The translations under genes and the position numbers were made by a program. Below the pieces are notes generated by a model. That model was not told the DNA's origin, did not search any database, and worked only from the letters and a program-made list of their open reading frames with translations. From Pythium myriotylum (Eukaryota > Oomycota > Peronosporomycetes > Pythiales > Pythiaceae), in contig JALJCQ010000012.1 in assembly GCA_023091665.1 (NCBI GenBank), forward strand, positions 2,232,001-2,296,000: 64,000 nucleotides of DNA, in the 5' to 3' direction. Below are positions 32,101 to 43,100 of this stretch, piece by piece (the stretch's first letter is position 1; the number at the start of each line of letters is the position of its first letter).

Positions 32101-32249
32101 CGCTCTCACTAAAGCGTATAGCTCGTCAAGACGAGGGCGGCGAGGTCAAGTTTAGAGTCCCTCTCTACAACAACTCGATGCGACTCTACTACGATGGCCA
32201 TCCACTTGTTCTCGTGTTTTCGGTACGAAGCAAGACCTTCGCTAAGTGA
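29196..32249 (+). CDS. inositol polyphosphate 5-phosphatase with long disordered N-terminus
   Basis: Intronless, 1017 residues. The first 450 residues are low-complexity (Ala/Pro/Ser-rich, with a short coiled coil near 150-175). The catalytic domain (about 460-825) carries the family blocks WVGTWNMGAADPF, GLQEG, VWMGDMNYRI, PGWCDRIL and DVSDHSPVYATF, so the active site looks intact. A beta-rich C-terminal segment (about 880-1015) resembles the C2-like domain that follows the catalytic domain in SHIP-type enzymes. The product removes the 5-phosphate from phosphoinositides or inositol phosphates at membranes. No CAAX prenylation motif is present at the C-terminus (ends KTFAK), unlike animal INPP5E. 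Confidence 0.92.
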   Translation: MASRALEPPGSAPPVAVRGRAFTQIEDSSAPAALPDFLAASPPTSEPSTPPRASAKTIEIKRLVSPSRSPTRFAATALSAVAAISSPVAAGKAAAAPPVATAPGSLGRDLFNSVSPSELALRASLPAAPPLVGVASAPVRAVDDLDLEQEKARRVSQWRQEAARLSARVRELEKENQQLRRLPSRTAPPRTISGGEYMESLASGTASLSDQENQESANGSKEHIRTRIHKSQSVASGFGYSGRTVAEAAAASHRARSKRLNTPVSFAGGEPLQKYKSGYWNDRNNVKSSFSCNNLADMENSALVVDKTQPQQAQRPVGTLQKSHSTNTKSNTKANRDAAALMRSGTRKNDSFLRTGLETTGEEMAAHHKQQLAIASSFRGSSVTRAAPSSQRKDRKDLDIDELTDDGDVADVEDGEEEQAPVTSPRSYFEASLRSVGGSFRMTNKSTALAATKRPTTGDVRLWVGTWNMGAADPFVDKNGIIDEQASAAMLQQFVPHGYQIYVLGLQEGVSENPYHALAAYLNRNESGTRYYRLELKNSDFLVANKNHPEEATIDAVRGRGDGAFVGTKFTGIAVFYAAPIQDKVKLLRAGVHKFNLTSGSKGGVAVALLINQTSIVFVNCHLDARNDGYRREQIRNLNANLGKVMGHSSFDLTEQFHHVVWMGDMNYRIVHLDPDIVLHMLEEGRNAELHDKFDGLLNDRRNGGVFDGFTEPNKFPDFYPTYKKFPKRGRVNYRSPSWTRLVYRVLYKEPFYKGGKVKKRVPGWCDRILIHSLLVGDSKLMPEKVLSPFEDQQTWIDNYRSVNEGDGMDVSDHSPVYATFTLSFPQQTDILNNVSPRHARRSSRSMSSVSLRDSASQPRSSLGGSYFDNPDVVRRIAANVSSRPVSTVLRVFNMQLFWNDNVVVPKRTRVVAPLIGEDTKQCDVIGERCQGTNGLNLSLNAVVQHSRPLEHLHMLVSVKHETISGHCTLSLKRIARQDEGGEVKFRVPLYNNSMRLYYDGHPLVLVFSVRSKTFAK

Positions 32250-32403
32250 CCATGATGAAGGACGATATGGAATATGGTATGCAGATCCAGGAACCGATAG
32301 CGGCTAAAACTGAGAAAAATAGACAGATTTTTTGGAATGTCCGCTTTTTGCCTTTCGTGCCTCTTCACGATCCAAGTCCCCATTCGAGAACTAGCAGGCG
32401 CAA

Positions 32404-33254
32404 ATGCAACACGATAACCAAGCAGACTCGACAACCACCGCCACAACCACCAAGACAGCGCCCATTAGCGTGTTCGAGTGCATTGATGAAGGGTTTCCGT
32501 TGCTCCGATCTTCGGACGTGAGACAGAAGCTCCTTCAGTGGTCAGAACGATCTATTCAACAGACCACATGTTGCGGCTAATCGACATGTATCTTTCAAAC
32601 AGGAACCTAGACCACTCTCTGCGAATCCAGCGATTCCGTCTTTTGCGCAAGCTATCCCTCGAGGAGGATAGTCAGCTGATCGACGAGTTTTTTCGAGATC
32701 CGACGGTCCGCCAGCGATTACAAATCCACAGTACATCCGATCCCAGCAAAATGTCGCTCTGCATCCAGCCTCTTCGCGTGACAGTCACCTCGTTGTCGTT
32801 CTTTGACAAACTTGTCGAAGCAAAACTCGTCGCTGAGACGGGAGCGTTGCGTCGGTGTATGGATGAAGTGTTCGACGGTGCGACGGCGAGCGATCTGCTC
32901 AAAGAGTCATTCATCAACCCAGATACAGACAACGACCGAGTGTTCTCGGAAGAGGACCAACAAGAATTCATCTACCGCATCTTTCGAGCCTTCGTCGTGG
33001 GCGGATCCATGTGCCAGTCGGACGAGTCGATCGCCCCCTACGAGAGCATGACCAAGCGGTTCTACAAGTCGTTGGTGTCGGTCAAGAAGAACGCCGCCGA
33101 TCGTACGGCTATCGATGTCACGTCGCGGGTCTACAGTGTCCACGGAGCCAGTCTCTTTGACTCTGACTCCCACTTTTCCTCATGCTTCGTGGTCCTCGAC
33201 CCCAAGAAGCGATGGCTCACTGTGTGGCACAACACCTTCCGTCCATTTTGGTGA
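32404..33254 (+). CDS. CFAP300: cilia- and flagella-associated protein 300 (dynein arm assembly)
   Basis: Two exons (32404-32540 and 32603-33254; intron 32541-32602) give 262 residues, about the length of human CFAP300/C11orf70. Recognisable blocks include FFRDPTVRQRL, LSFFDKL, EEF-like QEFIYRIFRAFVVGGSMCQ and SLVSVKKN. Splicing places the exon-1 tryptophan (LLQW) exactly the same distance from the FF block as in the human protein, which supports the junction. CFAP300 is needed to preassemble axonemal dynein arms in the cytoplasm. It lies in tandem 155 bp after the 5-phosphatase and 123 bp before ZNHIT2. Confidence 0.9.
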
Positions 33255-33377
33255 GCCTGTGTCCTTTCGAGCTCATATCTTTTGTATTATTGGATTGGAT
33301 AAAAACAATTTAATGTGACACATGATTGGTCTAAATGCGATGGTCATCACATCTCGATCAAGGAAGAGCAATCGAAG

Positions 33378-34721
33378 ATGGACAAGGTGCCGATCCGGTT
33401 GGGACGCCTCCGCACGACGGTGAGCGAGTCCACGCCAGCCGCAGCGGAGGAGATACGCGTGCGCGCTGCTGTAAGCGACACCGGCGGGCCGTTCTCGTCG
33501 ACAGCACAGCTTCGCGCGGCGTCTGTTGGTCGTGTTTGCCGCGTTTGCACTAAGAACCAGTCGCGCTACACCTGCCCGAGATGCAATCTGCCGTACTGCA
33601 GCGTCGACTGCTACCGGTCGCACGGACAATCGTGTACGGAGCAATTCTACCAAGAACATGTGACCAATGAGATGGCGTTCAGTGAGCGAGCCACAGTCGC
33701 TGTGGATCCCAAGGCTGAGCGCCAGCGAGCGACTCAACAACTGCTTACACGCGTTAAGCAGTTCCACGACGAGACCAGCCACGCTTTTGAAATTGACGAT
33801 GACACCGATGATGCCACGGAAGCAGTTGCGCTAAGCGCGGAGAGACTTGCGCAGCTCGCGCTGTTGGACGAGTCGGAATTGTCCCTGGAGAACCTAACTG
33901 AAGAGGAACGCGCGAAGTTTCTCGCAGACGTTGCCAGTGGACGCATGAGCAAGTATGTCATGCCGTGGGAGCCTTGGTGGCTTATGGGTGTGGATGTGTA
34001 CGGGAGAGAGACAAGTGCCCGACGGAGGAAATTGATCGTTGAGGTTGTTGACAGCAGCTCTGCAATCGAATCCGACAGCGATGACGAAGAAGAACGAGGT
34101 GATGCGGCCATCTACCCAGCTCGACTTCCAGTCACGATATTCACAGAGGAAATTGAGCGCGCGATGCCACCGTCGATGGAGTCACTCGTCCGTGGTACTG
34201 TCTCACCGTACCTACCGTTTCACTTAATTGAGCTTCTCTTCGCGTACGCGTTCACGATGCGCACGTTCAATGGGGACTGGAAGCAAGACCCGGAGGACGC
34301 GGCCTTAGCTATTTTGCATTGCTGTGACGTATTGCGAGAAGATCGGCGATATGCAACGCTTGAGGAGGTCGTGATCAAGTGTTTGGAGCAGACCGATGTC
34401 GACGGCTCGCTGCAATCAGCCACCAATCGTCTTGTCCTCTCCGACGCCACTGAGATCGCAGCTCATCGCGTGTTCGTGCTTGACGCGCTGACAGAGCTTA
34501 TCGACATTGTTCGCGAGGCTGGTGAGGAAATCACGCGGACTCGACTTGGTGATAGAAAACAGAAGCGTGGATCGAAGAACGATCGCTCAGCTGTTCGGAC
34601 GTTGCACTCAGTGCAGAAGAAGATCGAGTTCTACCGTGTGTGGCAGTTCCACTCGAAGCACAATAATTCCGAGGTTGTCGATGGGCTGCGCAGGACTCTA
34701 GATAACCGAATGAGCAAGTAG
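33378..34721 (+). CDS. ZNHIT2: HIT-type zinc finger protein ZNHIT2
   Basis: Intronless, 447 residues from the ATG at 33378; the frame further upstream opens only with GTG. A HIT zinc finger occupies about residues 54-91, with CRVC, CPRC, CSVDC and a final HGQSC, followed by EQFYQEHV, as in ZNHIT2. The remainder is mainly helical with an acidic patch near 225-240 and the block MPWEPWW. In other eukaryotes ZNHIT2 binds RUVBL2 and helps the R2TP chaperone complex, with links to U5 snRNP maturation. The CFAP300 gene immediately upstream belongs to dynein preassembly, which also uses R2TP-like complexes; a functional link is inference. Confidence 0.85.
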   Translation: MDKVPIRLGRLRTTVSESTPAAAEEIRVRAAVSDTGGPFSSTAQLRAASVGRVCRVCTKNQSRYTCPRCNLPYCSVDCYRSHGQSCTEQFYQEHVTNEMAFSERATVAVDPKAERQRATQQLLTRVKQFHDETSHAFEIDDDTDDATEAVALSAERLAQLALLDESELSLENLTEEERAKFLADVASGRMSKYVMPWEPWWLMGVDVYGRETSARRRKLIVEVVDSSSAIESDSDDEEERGDAAIYPARLPVTIFTEEIERAMPPSMESLVRGTVSPYLPFHLIELLFAYAFTMRTFNGDWKQDPEDAALAILHCCDVLREDRRYATLEEVVIKCLEQTDVDGSLQSATNRLVLSDATEIAAHRVFVLDALTELIDIVREAGEEITRTRLGDRKQKRGSKNDRSAVRTLHSVQKKIEFYRVWQFHSKHNNSEVVDGLRRTLDNRMSK

Positions 34722-34883
34722 ACGACACGAGATACTTGTGGATGTGTAATAAGTCATTTTGTACTGTAGTTGTCATAGTTGTGTAGATCCCCATTTAACG
34801 ACAGATAAGCGAGGCGAGACATAGGAGCAGAAAATGAGACCAACATAAGCCACACGCCACTACCATAGTCAACTTGATGCCTC

Positions 34884-36656
34884 TTACGCACTGGATGCGA
34901 CGTTTCCGCGCATAAAGTTGAACGCCGAGACCCACTTGTTGTACTCTCGTTGGGACGGCGCTGTCAGCTTCAGCTTTTTGCCGACTTTTAGCAACTCCGG
35001 GGTGGAGATGCTGAACGTGAAGTGGTGCGGATCGGTAAGCTCAACAGTCGCGTCCGTCAACATCATGGAGCTGCTGGCTCCGCCCACTTGGTGTACAAGC
35101 TGCTCTTTCTTGAAACACGTGAGCTTGCTGCCTTGCAGCACAAAGTAGCGTTTCTTCGATCCAATGAACCGACGGCTACTGTCCACCTTGAGGTAACCTT
35201 GGGTGCATGTGAATGGTAGAATGGCCTTGACCCAAATGACTGGGCCAATGAAGTTATCTTGGACCACGAGGTCGGAGCGGGAGTTGATGGTCGTGATAAT
35301 GATCTCGCCATGCTTGCTTCTTGAGCTGACTGTCACGATTTGCGAGCACATGATCTCGTCCTCTAATAAATTAGTGTCTTTGTTGACAAATAGCAGCCGC
35401 TCGTGATCCGTGAGCAGCAAGTGATACCGCTTCTTGCGCTTGACAGACACAGGGCCAGCGAGCAAGATACTCTCGTGGGTCTTGAGCAAATGGTCCCACA
35501 TTCTCATCATCGGCGAGCGGACGATCGCCACGATAGCGTTTTGGTTCTTCCGCTTTACAGCGCTGCATAGATCGGGCCGCATAGCCAAGACCATTTTGCA
35601 CACAATATCAAGCTCTTCTTGCGAAAGAATTCCCGAGGCTGCAAGTCCTTCACAGTACTCGAGCATCTCCTCGACAGGCATGCTGTCGTTGGTGAGGCCC
35701 ATGCTGACCGCACTGCACGCTGACGGGCGGCGCATCGAGTCGGCAGTAGAGCCGCGTGACCGCGGCGACGGCATGGACGACGAAGCAAAGGAAAAGCGTG
35801 CTGTGGAAAGCACCGCGGTGGACCGCGTGGGCGTCGGCGGGGTAAACTTGGAGCGAGCAAACACGACGACCATGGGGCGGTGGGGGCGGCTGAGCAGGCT
35901 GACGGCGCGGTTGTAGTCGAGTCCACGAATAATCTCACCGTCGACAGCATGGATAATGTCGCCGACGCGCACACCGTGCGACTCGGCGTACCCAATGATG
36001 TTGGAGTGCGGCATGGGCAGGTCCTTGACGATCACGTTGAAGTCGTCGGTCGTGATAGTCATGTTGAGGCTCGGTCCGCGGAACTCGACGGCGTGGAGTC
36101 CGTCGCGCGGGAAGGGCCGGAAGAACTGGATCGAGAGCGGTCGCGACGGCGTCTGGAGCATCTGGACGATCGAGTCGTAGCTGCGGCCGACGGTGCGCGA
36201 TCCCTGGACCTTGTAGATGACGTCGCCCGGGTAGATCTTGCCGCTGGCCTCGGCGGCGCCGGGCAGCCCGTCGGGGCGCCGCTTGAGCTCGTTGACGATG
36301 ACGCTCTCGTTGTGTTCTCGGATGGTGAGTCCGAGCGCGCGTTCGTGGAAAACCACTTCAAAGATCTCGCTTCTCTTCATGGGCGAGAGCGCCTCGGCGG
36401 TCTTGGGTGAGAGGCAGAGACAGAGCGGGTGCTGGATCTGCACGAGCACGCTCTTGCTAATGTGCACGGGACACGCGTTGACCGTGTCGAAGAGGTCGAC
36501 CCAGGCCTCGTCGGTGATGCCGAACTCGGCGCGCAGCTTGGCGTCGATGAGGCTCTCGAAGGCCTGGTCGGGCACGTTCGGGTCCCAGGAGATGACGCGC
36601 GTGGACGCGTCGTCGAGGTCGATCACGCGCACGCTGTGGAGCTGCCGCGGGTCCAT
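34884..36656 (-). CDS. PDZ-PDZ-PH domain protein
   Basis: A single open frame gives about 590 residues from the ATG at 36656, which sits directly before a conserved-looking N-terminus. The frame is also open for 84 codons upstream, but that part is Pro/Ser-rich and lacks an earlier ATG start. Two PDZ-like domains follow (about 100-190 and 195-270; second with GVRVGDIIHAVDGEII). A helical segment comes next, then two PH-type folds: one around KKRYHLLLTDHERLLF and a canonical C-terminal one around QGYLKVDSSRRF and KKRYFVLQGSKLTCF. A scaffold at phosphoinositide-containing membranes is likely. I recognise no orthologue. Confidence 0.8.
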   Translation of the reverse strand: MDPRQLHSVRVIDLDDASTRVISWDPNVPDQAFESLIDAKLRAEFGITDEAWVDLFDTVNACPVHISKSVLVQIQHPLCLCLSPKTAEALSPMKRSEIFEVVFHERALGLTIREHNESVIVNELKRRPDGLPGAAEASGKIYPGDVIYKVQGSRTVGRSYDSIVQMLQTPSRPLSIQFFRPFPRDGLHAVEFRGPSLNMTITTDDFNVIVKDLPMPHSNIIGYAESHGVRVGDIIHAVDGEIIRGLDYNRAVSLLSRPHRPMVVVFARSKFTPPTPTRSTAVLSTARFSFASSSMPSPRSRGSTADSMRRPSACSAVSMGLTNDSMPVEEMLEYCEGLAASGILSQEELDIVCKMVLAMRPDLCSAVKRKNQNAIVAIVRSPMMRMWDHLLKTHESILLAGPVSVKRKKRYHLLLTDHERLLFVNKDTNLLEDEIMCSQIVTVSSRSKHGEIIITTINSRSDLVVQDNFIGPVIWVKAILPFTCTQGYLKVDSSRRFIGSKKRYFVLQGSKLTCFKKEQLVHQVGGASSSMMLTDATVELTDPHHFTFSISTPELLKVGKKLKLTAPSQREYNKWVSAFNFMRGNVASSA

Positions 36657-37198
36657 GGCGTCAAGTCGGGGCGGCGGGCGGCTAATGGCGAAGTGCGGGT
36701 GATGGCCGGCCGAGCCAGGTCGAGAACAAGGGGAGAGAGAGAGAGGAGCACAAACGGACGAAGGCGGGGGGACGGCGGCGGACGGACGCCAAACGAAGCG
36801 GACGCGTGCGACAACGCAGATCGCGCTCAACCCAGGGAGAAACGACTCGACTTTTATACAAACCAAGCATACACAGGTCTCTAAACCCGGGATTGGCGGT
36901 GATGCCACGTTGCCGCTTGCGCGGGAGGCACCCTAGCCCTACGCTGACCGCAGGGTTCGCGGGAACCGGTTATGTCGCTGTGTTATGGGAGGACCGAATT
37001 TTGGGTGTCGCAAAAAATTCACGGCCCGCGGCCGTTGGCCGGCCGGTGGGTTGCCGACTGTCTGGTTGTGGCCCGTAGCCGGAGCGGATGTGACGCGCGG
37101 TCGTCCGCCCAATCGGAGGGGACCAAATCGCTCTTTTACGCGCTCAGAAACGTCGTTTTCGCCTTCCCCCCGCGCTCCAAGATTCAAACCGACGGGCC
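36657..37198. other. 542-bp divergent region between PDZ-PH gene and rotatin
   Basis: A GC-rich spacer between opposite start codons. It contains a (GA)6 run at 36733-36744 and a CCAAT box at 37109-37113, 86 bp upstream of the rotatin start. The minus-strand frame of the PDZ-PH gene remains open through the first 250 bp. No RNA gene is seen. Confidence 0.45.
37109..37113. promoter_or_regulatory. CCAAT box upstream of rotatin
   Basis: CCAAT in the context GCCCAATCGG, 86 bp upstream of the rotatin ATG. Motif and position only. Confidence 0.3.
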
Positions 37199-40100
37199 AT
37201 GGACGCCACGGCGGCGACGCTCGCGCGCAAGCTGCGCCACCCGCTCGGGCGCATCCGCGCGCGCGCGCTCGCGAACCTGCTCTTCAAGCTGCGCGCGCGG
37301 CTCGTGGACGTGGCGGCCGCGCCGCCAGCAGCTGTCGAGGAGCTCATGGCCGCGCTCGTGGGCTCTCTGGCCGACAAGGAGCTCGAGCCCAGCGCGCTCC
37401 AGGTGCTGCAGCTGCTGATGGACGACGAGCGAGACGCGGCGGCGTGCGCGCCGGCGCTCAGGGCGCATGGCGCGGCTGCGGCGTTCCAGCGCGGCGGAGT
37501 GGATCCAAACCGACATGCGGCCTATGAAGAGGTACGTTTGCAGTGAGTGGCAGGCTGGAGGCGGTAGGTCCCCCATGCACTGATCTGGTGGCTGCTAGTT
37601 GTTGCATCGGCTACTGGCGACGAGCACCGCGGAGCACGAGGAGCGCGCCACATTGATCGCACCCACCGCCGTATCAGAAGTCACCCAAGTGGAGCAAAGT
37701 AGAAGTAGACAGGCGACAGTATCGACTATGCCAGCACGACGAGTCAAGGACAAAGACACTGCGATTGACCCTTTGATAAGCAAAGGCTGGCGATTCCCCC
37801 ATGTAGCTCTGACAACCGCGGACGAGCAGTTCTTGTTCGAGTTTGAAGTCAAATGGCGGTTGCGCGCGAGCGTTCCAGAGATTGTGGAAGTCTGCGATAC
37901 CTTCCGACGCGATCTGCTGCGAGATTTCCCCGCTGAAGTATTCCTTCAACGTCCGGCGATCCTTTTGCGAGTGCTGGAGCTCGCGCAGCAGCCGCTTGTA
38001 CCAGCCGCCTCGACACCGGAGCTGACATTTGGCGTCAACTACTTCGACGAGCCATTATCACGAGCGTCGTTCTCGTGGAAGCCATCGGTCCACGCGACGG
38101 CGCTGCACGTGTCAGCCCTCAAGGCACTCGAGTCGTGGTTATCGGCGCTTCGTCATAGCATGAATGTGTCGATGAACCCAATTTTTCACACGTCCCCAAC
38201 GTCGTTACCGTCGACAAATATTAGCGCAACACCAACCTTTGACCATCGCCGACTCTACTATCCTCAAACTACGCAGGCTAATGCGGCCATTGGCGACGAC
38301 GACGGACTCTCCCTAGGAGGTAGTGCGTATCTCCTGATCGCCACGCTATTGCGACTCCTCTCAAGTCCTTCCTATCCCCACTTACACCTGCTCAATTTGG
38401 TTTATGCCGCGACTAGCTTTTTGAACGAACGAAGCATCCCCGAAAATGGCGCGACCGTCAATTCCATGGACAAGAAAAGAGTCGAGTCGCTCTTCGCGAT
38501 CGTTGTGGACGTCATTCGAGTCGAAAGCTGCGATGATACGCTTGTGGAAATGCGTTTACTCGACTGGCTTTTTCTTGTGATTCGAACATTCAATGCCTCA
38601 GGATTCTGCGTTGGGGATGAATCTGATACCAAGACCATTGGAATCCCAACCGCACTTTGGAAATGGATGCTCCGGCAACTTGCTCGACGTTGTGACCCTC
38701 AGAACTTCTCCAAAAACGTCGAGTTCCTGAACCACATCGAACCGTCAGCGTCAGTGGCACTTTCACAGCTTTCTGAAGCAGGAGATGACACTTCTAAACT
38801 TGCCGCGGTTCTGCAAGGCGAATCAGCAGAACCGAGTCTGGCCCTAGCATCAAAAATCCTTCTTGTCGTCTCCAACCTGACAGAGCAACATCGATCAATT
38901 GTTGCCGATTATGTACTTCAATCCCTTCTCAATGAACTAGGGCAGACTACTGAAGAACCCAGCAAGCTGCTCAACGAAGTTCTCTTGGGAATCGTGCGTC
39001 TCGTAGTGCAAGAAGAAAGCTCGGTACACAGCGCGTTTGGAAGACGCGTTTTGGATGGGCTGATTGACTGGATGGTGGGTGGCGACTCTGCGTCTGCTTC
39101 AAGCCAACGAGTACGAGTGGTTATAGCTACGATAACCGAGTCAGGTGAATTCATGAAGGTCTTGCTTTGCGCACTAGCAGAAAGCAGGTCGGATCAGTCC
39201 AGGGATGAGACCTTGTGGAGGTTTAGCGAGCTCGTACTCCATGGATTTGGAGACTCGTTGGGTGACGGAGGAAGTAGCCTGTGTTTCAGGGCCTTCTATG
39301 ACTCAATGCCGCTCCTTCAGCACCTCGCGTACTTTGACTCAAGTTTAGTCCCAACGACAAATATTCATCAACGATTGCAGCGCACATTGGTGGGTATTGT
39401 CCACCATATTGAGTCAATGCTAGATTACCCGGACAAACTTCTCGTGGTGGCGCGTTGTCTCCTCCATCGCTCGGTACTAATTCGAAAAGAGGCCTCATAT
39501 GGCTTACTAGATCGGTTGAGCCAGCTCGATAGTGCACTCGTGAAACAAATTCCAAGAAATGCGATAACCACAGTGGATCCGTTTGGATGTTTTATGGAAG
39601 AACCTGGTGAGAATCGGAGGCGAGCACTCGAGAACGAGATGCTAGCTATACTTCATCCACAGCAACGAAGTCAAGAAGATTTACCTACCTCTGAAGGTTT
39701 GAGGGGAGGTGGCTCGATACTTCATCGCATCTCTCGGCTGCGCAAACTCCTTTCATCGTTATCCATCTCAGCCGATGCTCAATCCATGTCGCTCAATGCA
39801 GCCGAGTCTACCCTTCAACAGATCCTGATTGATCTAGTCTACTCAAGCGACATCGACTTCACCTTACTTGAGGATGCCGGAGAAGTACAAGAGCTGGCGC
39901 ACTTGTGCGTTCGACTTCTTTCGTCTCACGAGGAGTCTCATGTTCTGTGGCGTCGAGATTTGAGAGTTCATGTACTTGGCCTTATCCGTATCGTGTTGTT
40001 ACGTAGTATGCAATGGCGACAGAGGATCCGACAGGACACCAATGTGCTCTGTACTCTATTGCCGTTTGTATTCGATGAAGCCGCTCAGGTCCGCGCCGAG

Positions 40101-43100
40101 ATGTACTTTGTCGTGGTATCACTGACATGCTCCATGGATATGATTCTTCACGCTGCTCCAAGTTCGGGATTGGTCGTACCCTCTGAGTTCGCGGATACGT
40201 TCGGCTTGTTCTCCGCTCGCTGGACGTCGTGTGGCATTACTGCACATCCGATCACCCAGACCCTTCAGACCTTCTGTTCATCTGCCTTGAGCACCACGAC
40301 AGCTCTTCTTGAAGCTCTACACGACTCAACTTCAACAAAACTATCTCCTGAATCTTCAGTGCAAGCTTTGTGGGAAAGACTTGCGAGTGCAGAATCGTTT
40401 CGCTCGTTCTTAGACGCGATCTACCATACAATCCATGCTTGTCATGCAGTTTCGGTGGCTTGCGCCTGGATAAGCTCGAATTGGAAACAAGCTAAATTCC
40501 TCCGCTACCTCCAGTCACCACCAACAAGCGCGAAGGACCAAGTTGTGGTTGCTGCGATCCTGTCGTTTGTGAATGTTGTGTTTGATGACCTCTCAACAGA
40601 AAATCAGATGGACCTTGTCCTCCTACTGCGACAAAACACCATCCCTATTCAGATCTCTATCGGACGACACACGCAGAGATCGTCTAGTCTTTCCAGAGAG
40701 ACCGCAAGAATACTACTTCGCGTTGGGAACAGTGCAGTCGCCAATATGTTTGCCCCACTCGTTGGTGATACTGGGCTGGTCAAGAAGCTCGGAGATATCA
40801 TCAACTCCTACAGTCTTACTGCTGACGCCGCCTCGCTGGATCGATCTTTGTGGGTAGAACTATCCCTCGCTTTGGTCAAAGAGACAGGAGCCTGCGCAGA
40901 AGGATCGGCAACAGTGAGAGATACACTCTGTGTTGCGATCTTTTCACCACTTGAAGCTATCGCTGGAAGGCATCGTGTTCCAGGTTCATTCCAGGATCGA
41001 GCGTCTTTTGCAGTTTCTGTATCTTGCTTGATGCGCTTACTAAACTCCGGTGCTAGCGCTCACTGGCGCACAAGACTGATGTTTGACACGTCAGCGACTC
41101 TCAGATCGACAGGCTTTCGAATTGCAGCATGTTCAGTCGATGCTAACGACTTGGAAGTAAATTGCAGAATACTGCGTCTTGCAGCTGACACTTTTCGAGA
41201 GGAGTCTGAGAGTGATGGGGTTCGAAGTGCTGCGCTCGATCTCATTTTCCACTTTCTGATGCACTTTCCGAAAGATTTGCTTCCAGGGCTGCTACCCTTT
41301 ATCGACGGTGAGAGATTCTTACCTCAGCTGATCCGCGATCTGGAATCGCGGATGAAGACGAGGAGCCAATGCAACGTCCTCCTAAACTTGTCGACTGTGC
41401 GGTTGTTGCGTCTGCTAGCGCAACAGCAGGAAAAATTCAATTCTCTATCGTTAGGGAACGTCATGGAGATGCTCAAAAGTCACACTGAAGACGGCTATCA
41501 CGTGCTGGTTTCTGTCATTGAGGTAAGCGGCCTAATTTCGTATCGTCTACGGCATGGGTAATTACAATCTCTTGTTGTGTTAGCTGTTGTCGCTGCGAGA
41601 TGTATTCACGTCCTACGAGGATCATTATGTGAAGTGCCTTCGAACTCAAGTGATTGATGACAAAATTTGGCACATGTCACTCGCTCCTATTGTGCTTCGA
41701 ACGATTGCTGAGACAGCCAAATTTCTGAATTCACTGCTCCGCCAGTCGTCAACTCAAGTACCATCGATCGTAAGGGTGAGTACATCCTGTCGATATGAGT
41801 GTCATTCTCAGGCGCTCATTTGAATCGCTTGTAGGGTACTCCACTGATGCCACAGCTGATCGAAACGATTATAGACATCTCGAAATCGTTCCACTTCGTG
41901 GAGAACGAAGCCACTGGAACTCGGGTCTCTCTCGATGCAATCGATCAGAGTATACAACTTCTGACTCTCTTGCTCGCATCACATGCAGCTCTCTCTTTGC
42001 CTGGTGAGAGGTTGTGCCATTTTGTTTCTGCGATCGCTGCGCTTTTGGATCCTTCGCAGCCGAACCATTTCCGGAATTCTTGTTCAAGGATTGTCCCCGT
42101 GGTAAGATTTTCGTGCCATTTGATGAAGTGATTCTTGTACTCAATCGATTGCGTCGCATTGCAGATGGTTTGTGGCTCTTCAAAAGAGTTGCACGACGAA
42201 GTCGCTAAACCTGAGCATGCGTCTACTCTTGTATCCAGCCTGTGGACGTCGTACCGAGAACTGTCTGAGGCGCAGCGTATGGACCCTTCTATCTCATCAG
42301 GCCAGGGACCTGCAAAAATCTCTCATTTGCGACGTGTTGCTGCTGCCCTGCAAGCATTACTATCGAGAATTCCACACGCCACCACCGTGTTATGCGGAGA
42401 GAGGCACCGCGCCGTATCCTGTATAGTGCAATCGATCAAGCAAAGCTTTGTGGCTATCCGTCTGGCAGGGGGATTTGGTGCCAAGATTACTGGCCGGGAT
42501 GAAGCGTTCTGCCTAGAACTTTGCCAAGTTATCCACGTTCATTGCCAGGTTTTAAGCAGTTTGATGGTGTTGTCGACAACCGCGAGAATCACAGCTAGGG
42601 AAGAACTGCTCCCAACTGTGATCGCAAACAACTGGAGCGTCATGAGCGCCGCCCGACGCAGAGGAAGCTCTCTTCTTGTGGCTGCCCTTCGAATGATGCA
42701 GAATTTTATTCATGCAAACGATGCGAACAAAACCTTGTTGGCAGTTACGATGTCGTCGACTAGGCAAAACGCAACCTCAGAAAGCGAGAGGAACTTGCTT
42801 GCGATGGTCGGCGACCTCGCCATCGGTGAAACCAACTTACCGTTTGAAGAAAGCTGGGTGTCGATCGCAGCCACAATATTAAAGTCTGCATTCCTTCAGG
42901 TGGAATGCCTCCACACCGCCATTCGAACAGGACTCGTGGCGAAACTGTTCTCGTCAGCCCAAGAACGAAGCAAACGGAGAAGGCTGACGTCAAAGGGGCT
43001 AACTGCGTCTGAGGAGCGATCGCTGGTTGAGCTGATTGGCGTTCTCGCCAGTGTCACCACTATCGATGAGGGACGACAAGTGGCTCTTCAAGTCCGGGAA

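Noticed and set aside
36657..36908. 84-residue N-terminal extension of the PDZ-PH protein
   Set aside because: It begins without an ATG and is Pro/Ser-rich; left as a possible 5' exon only.
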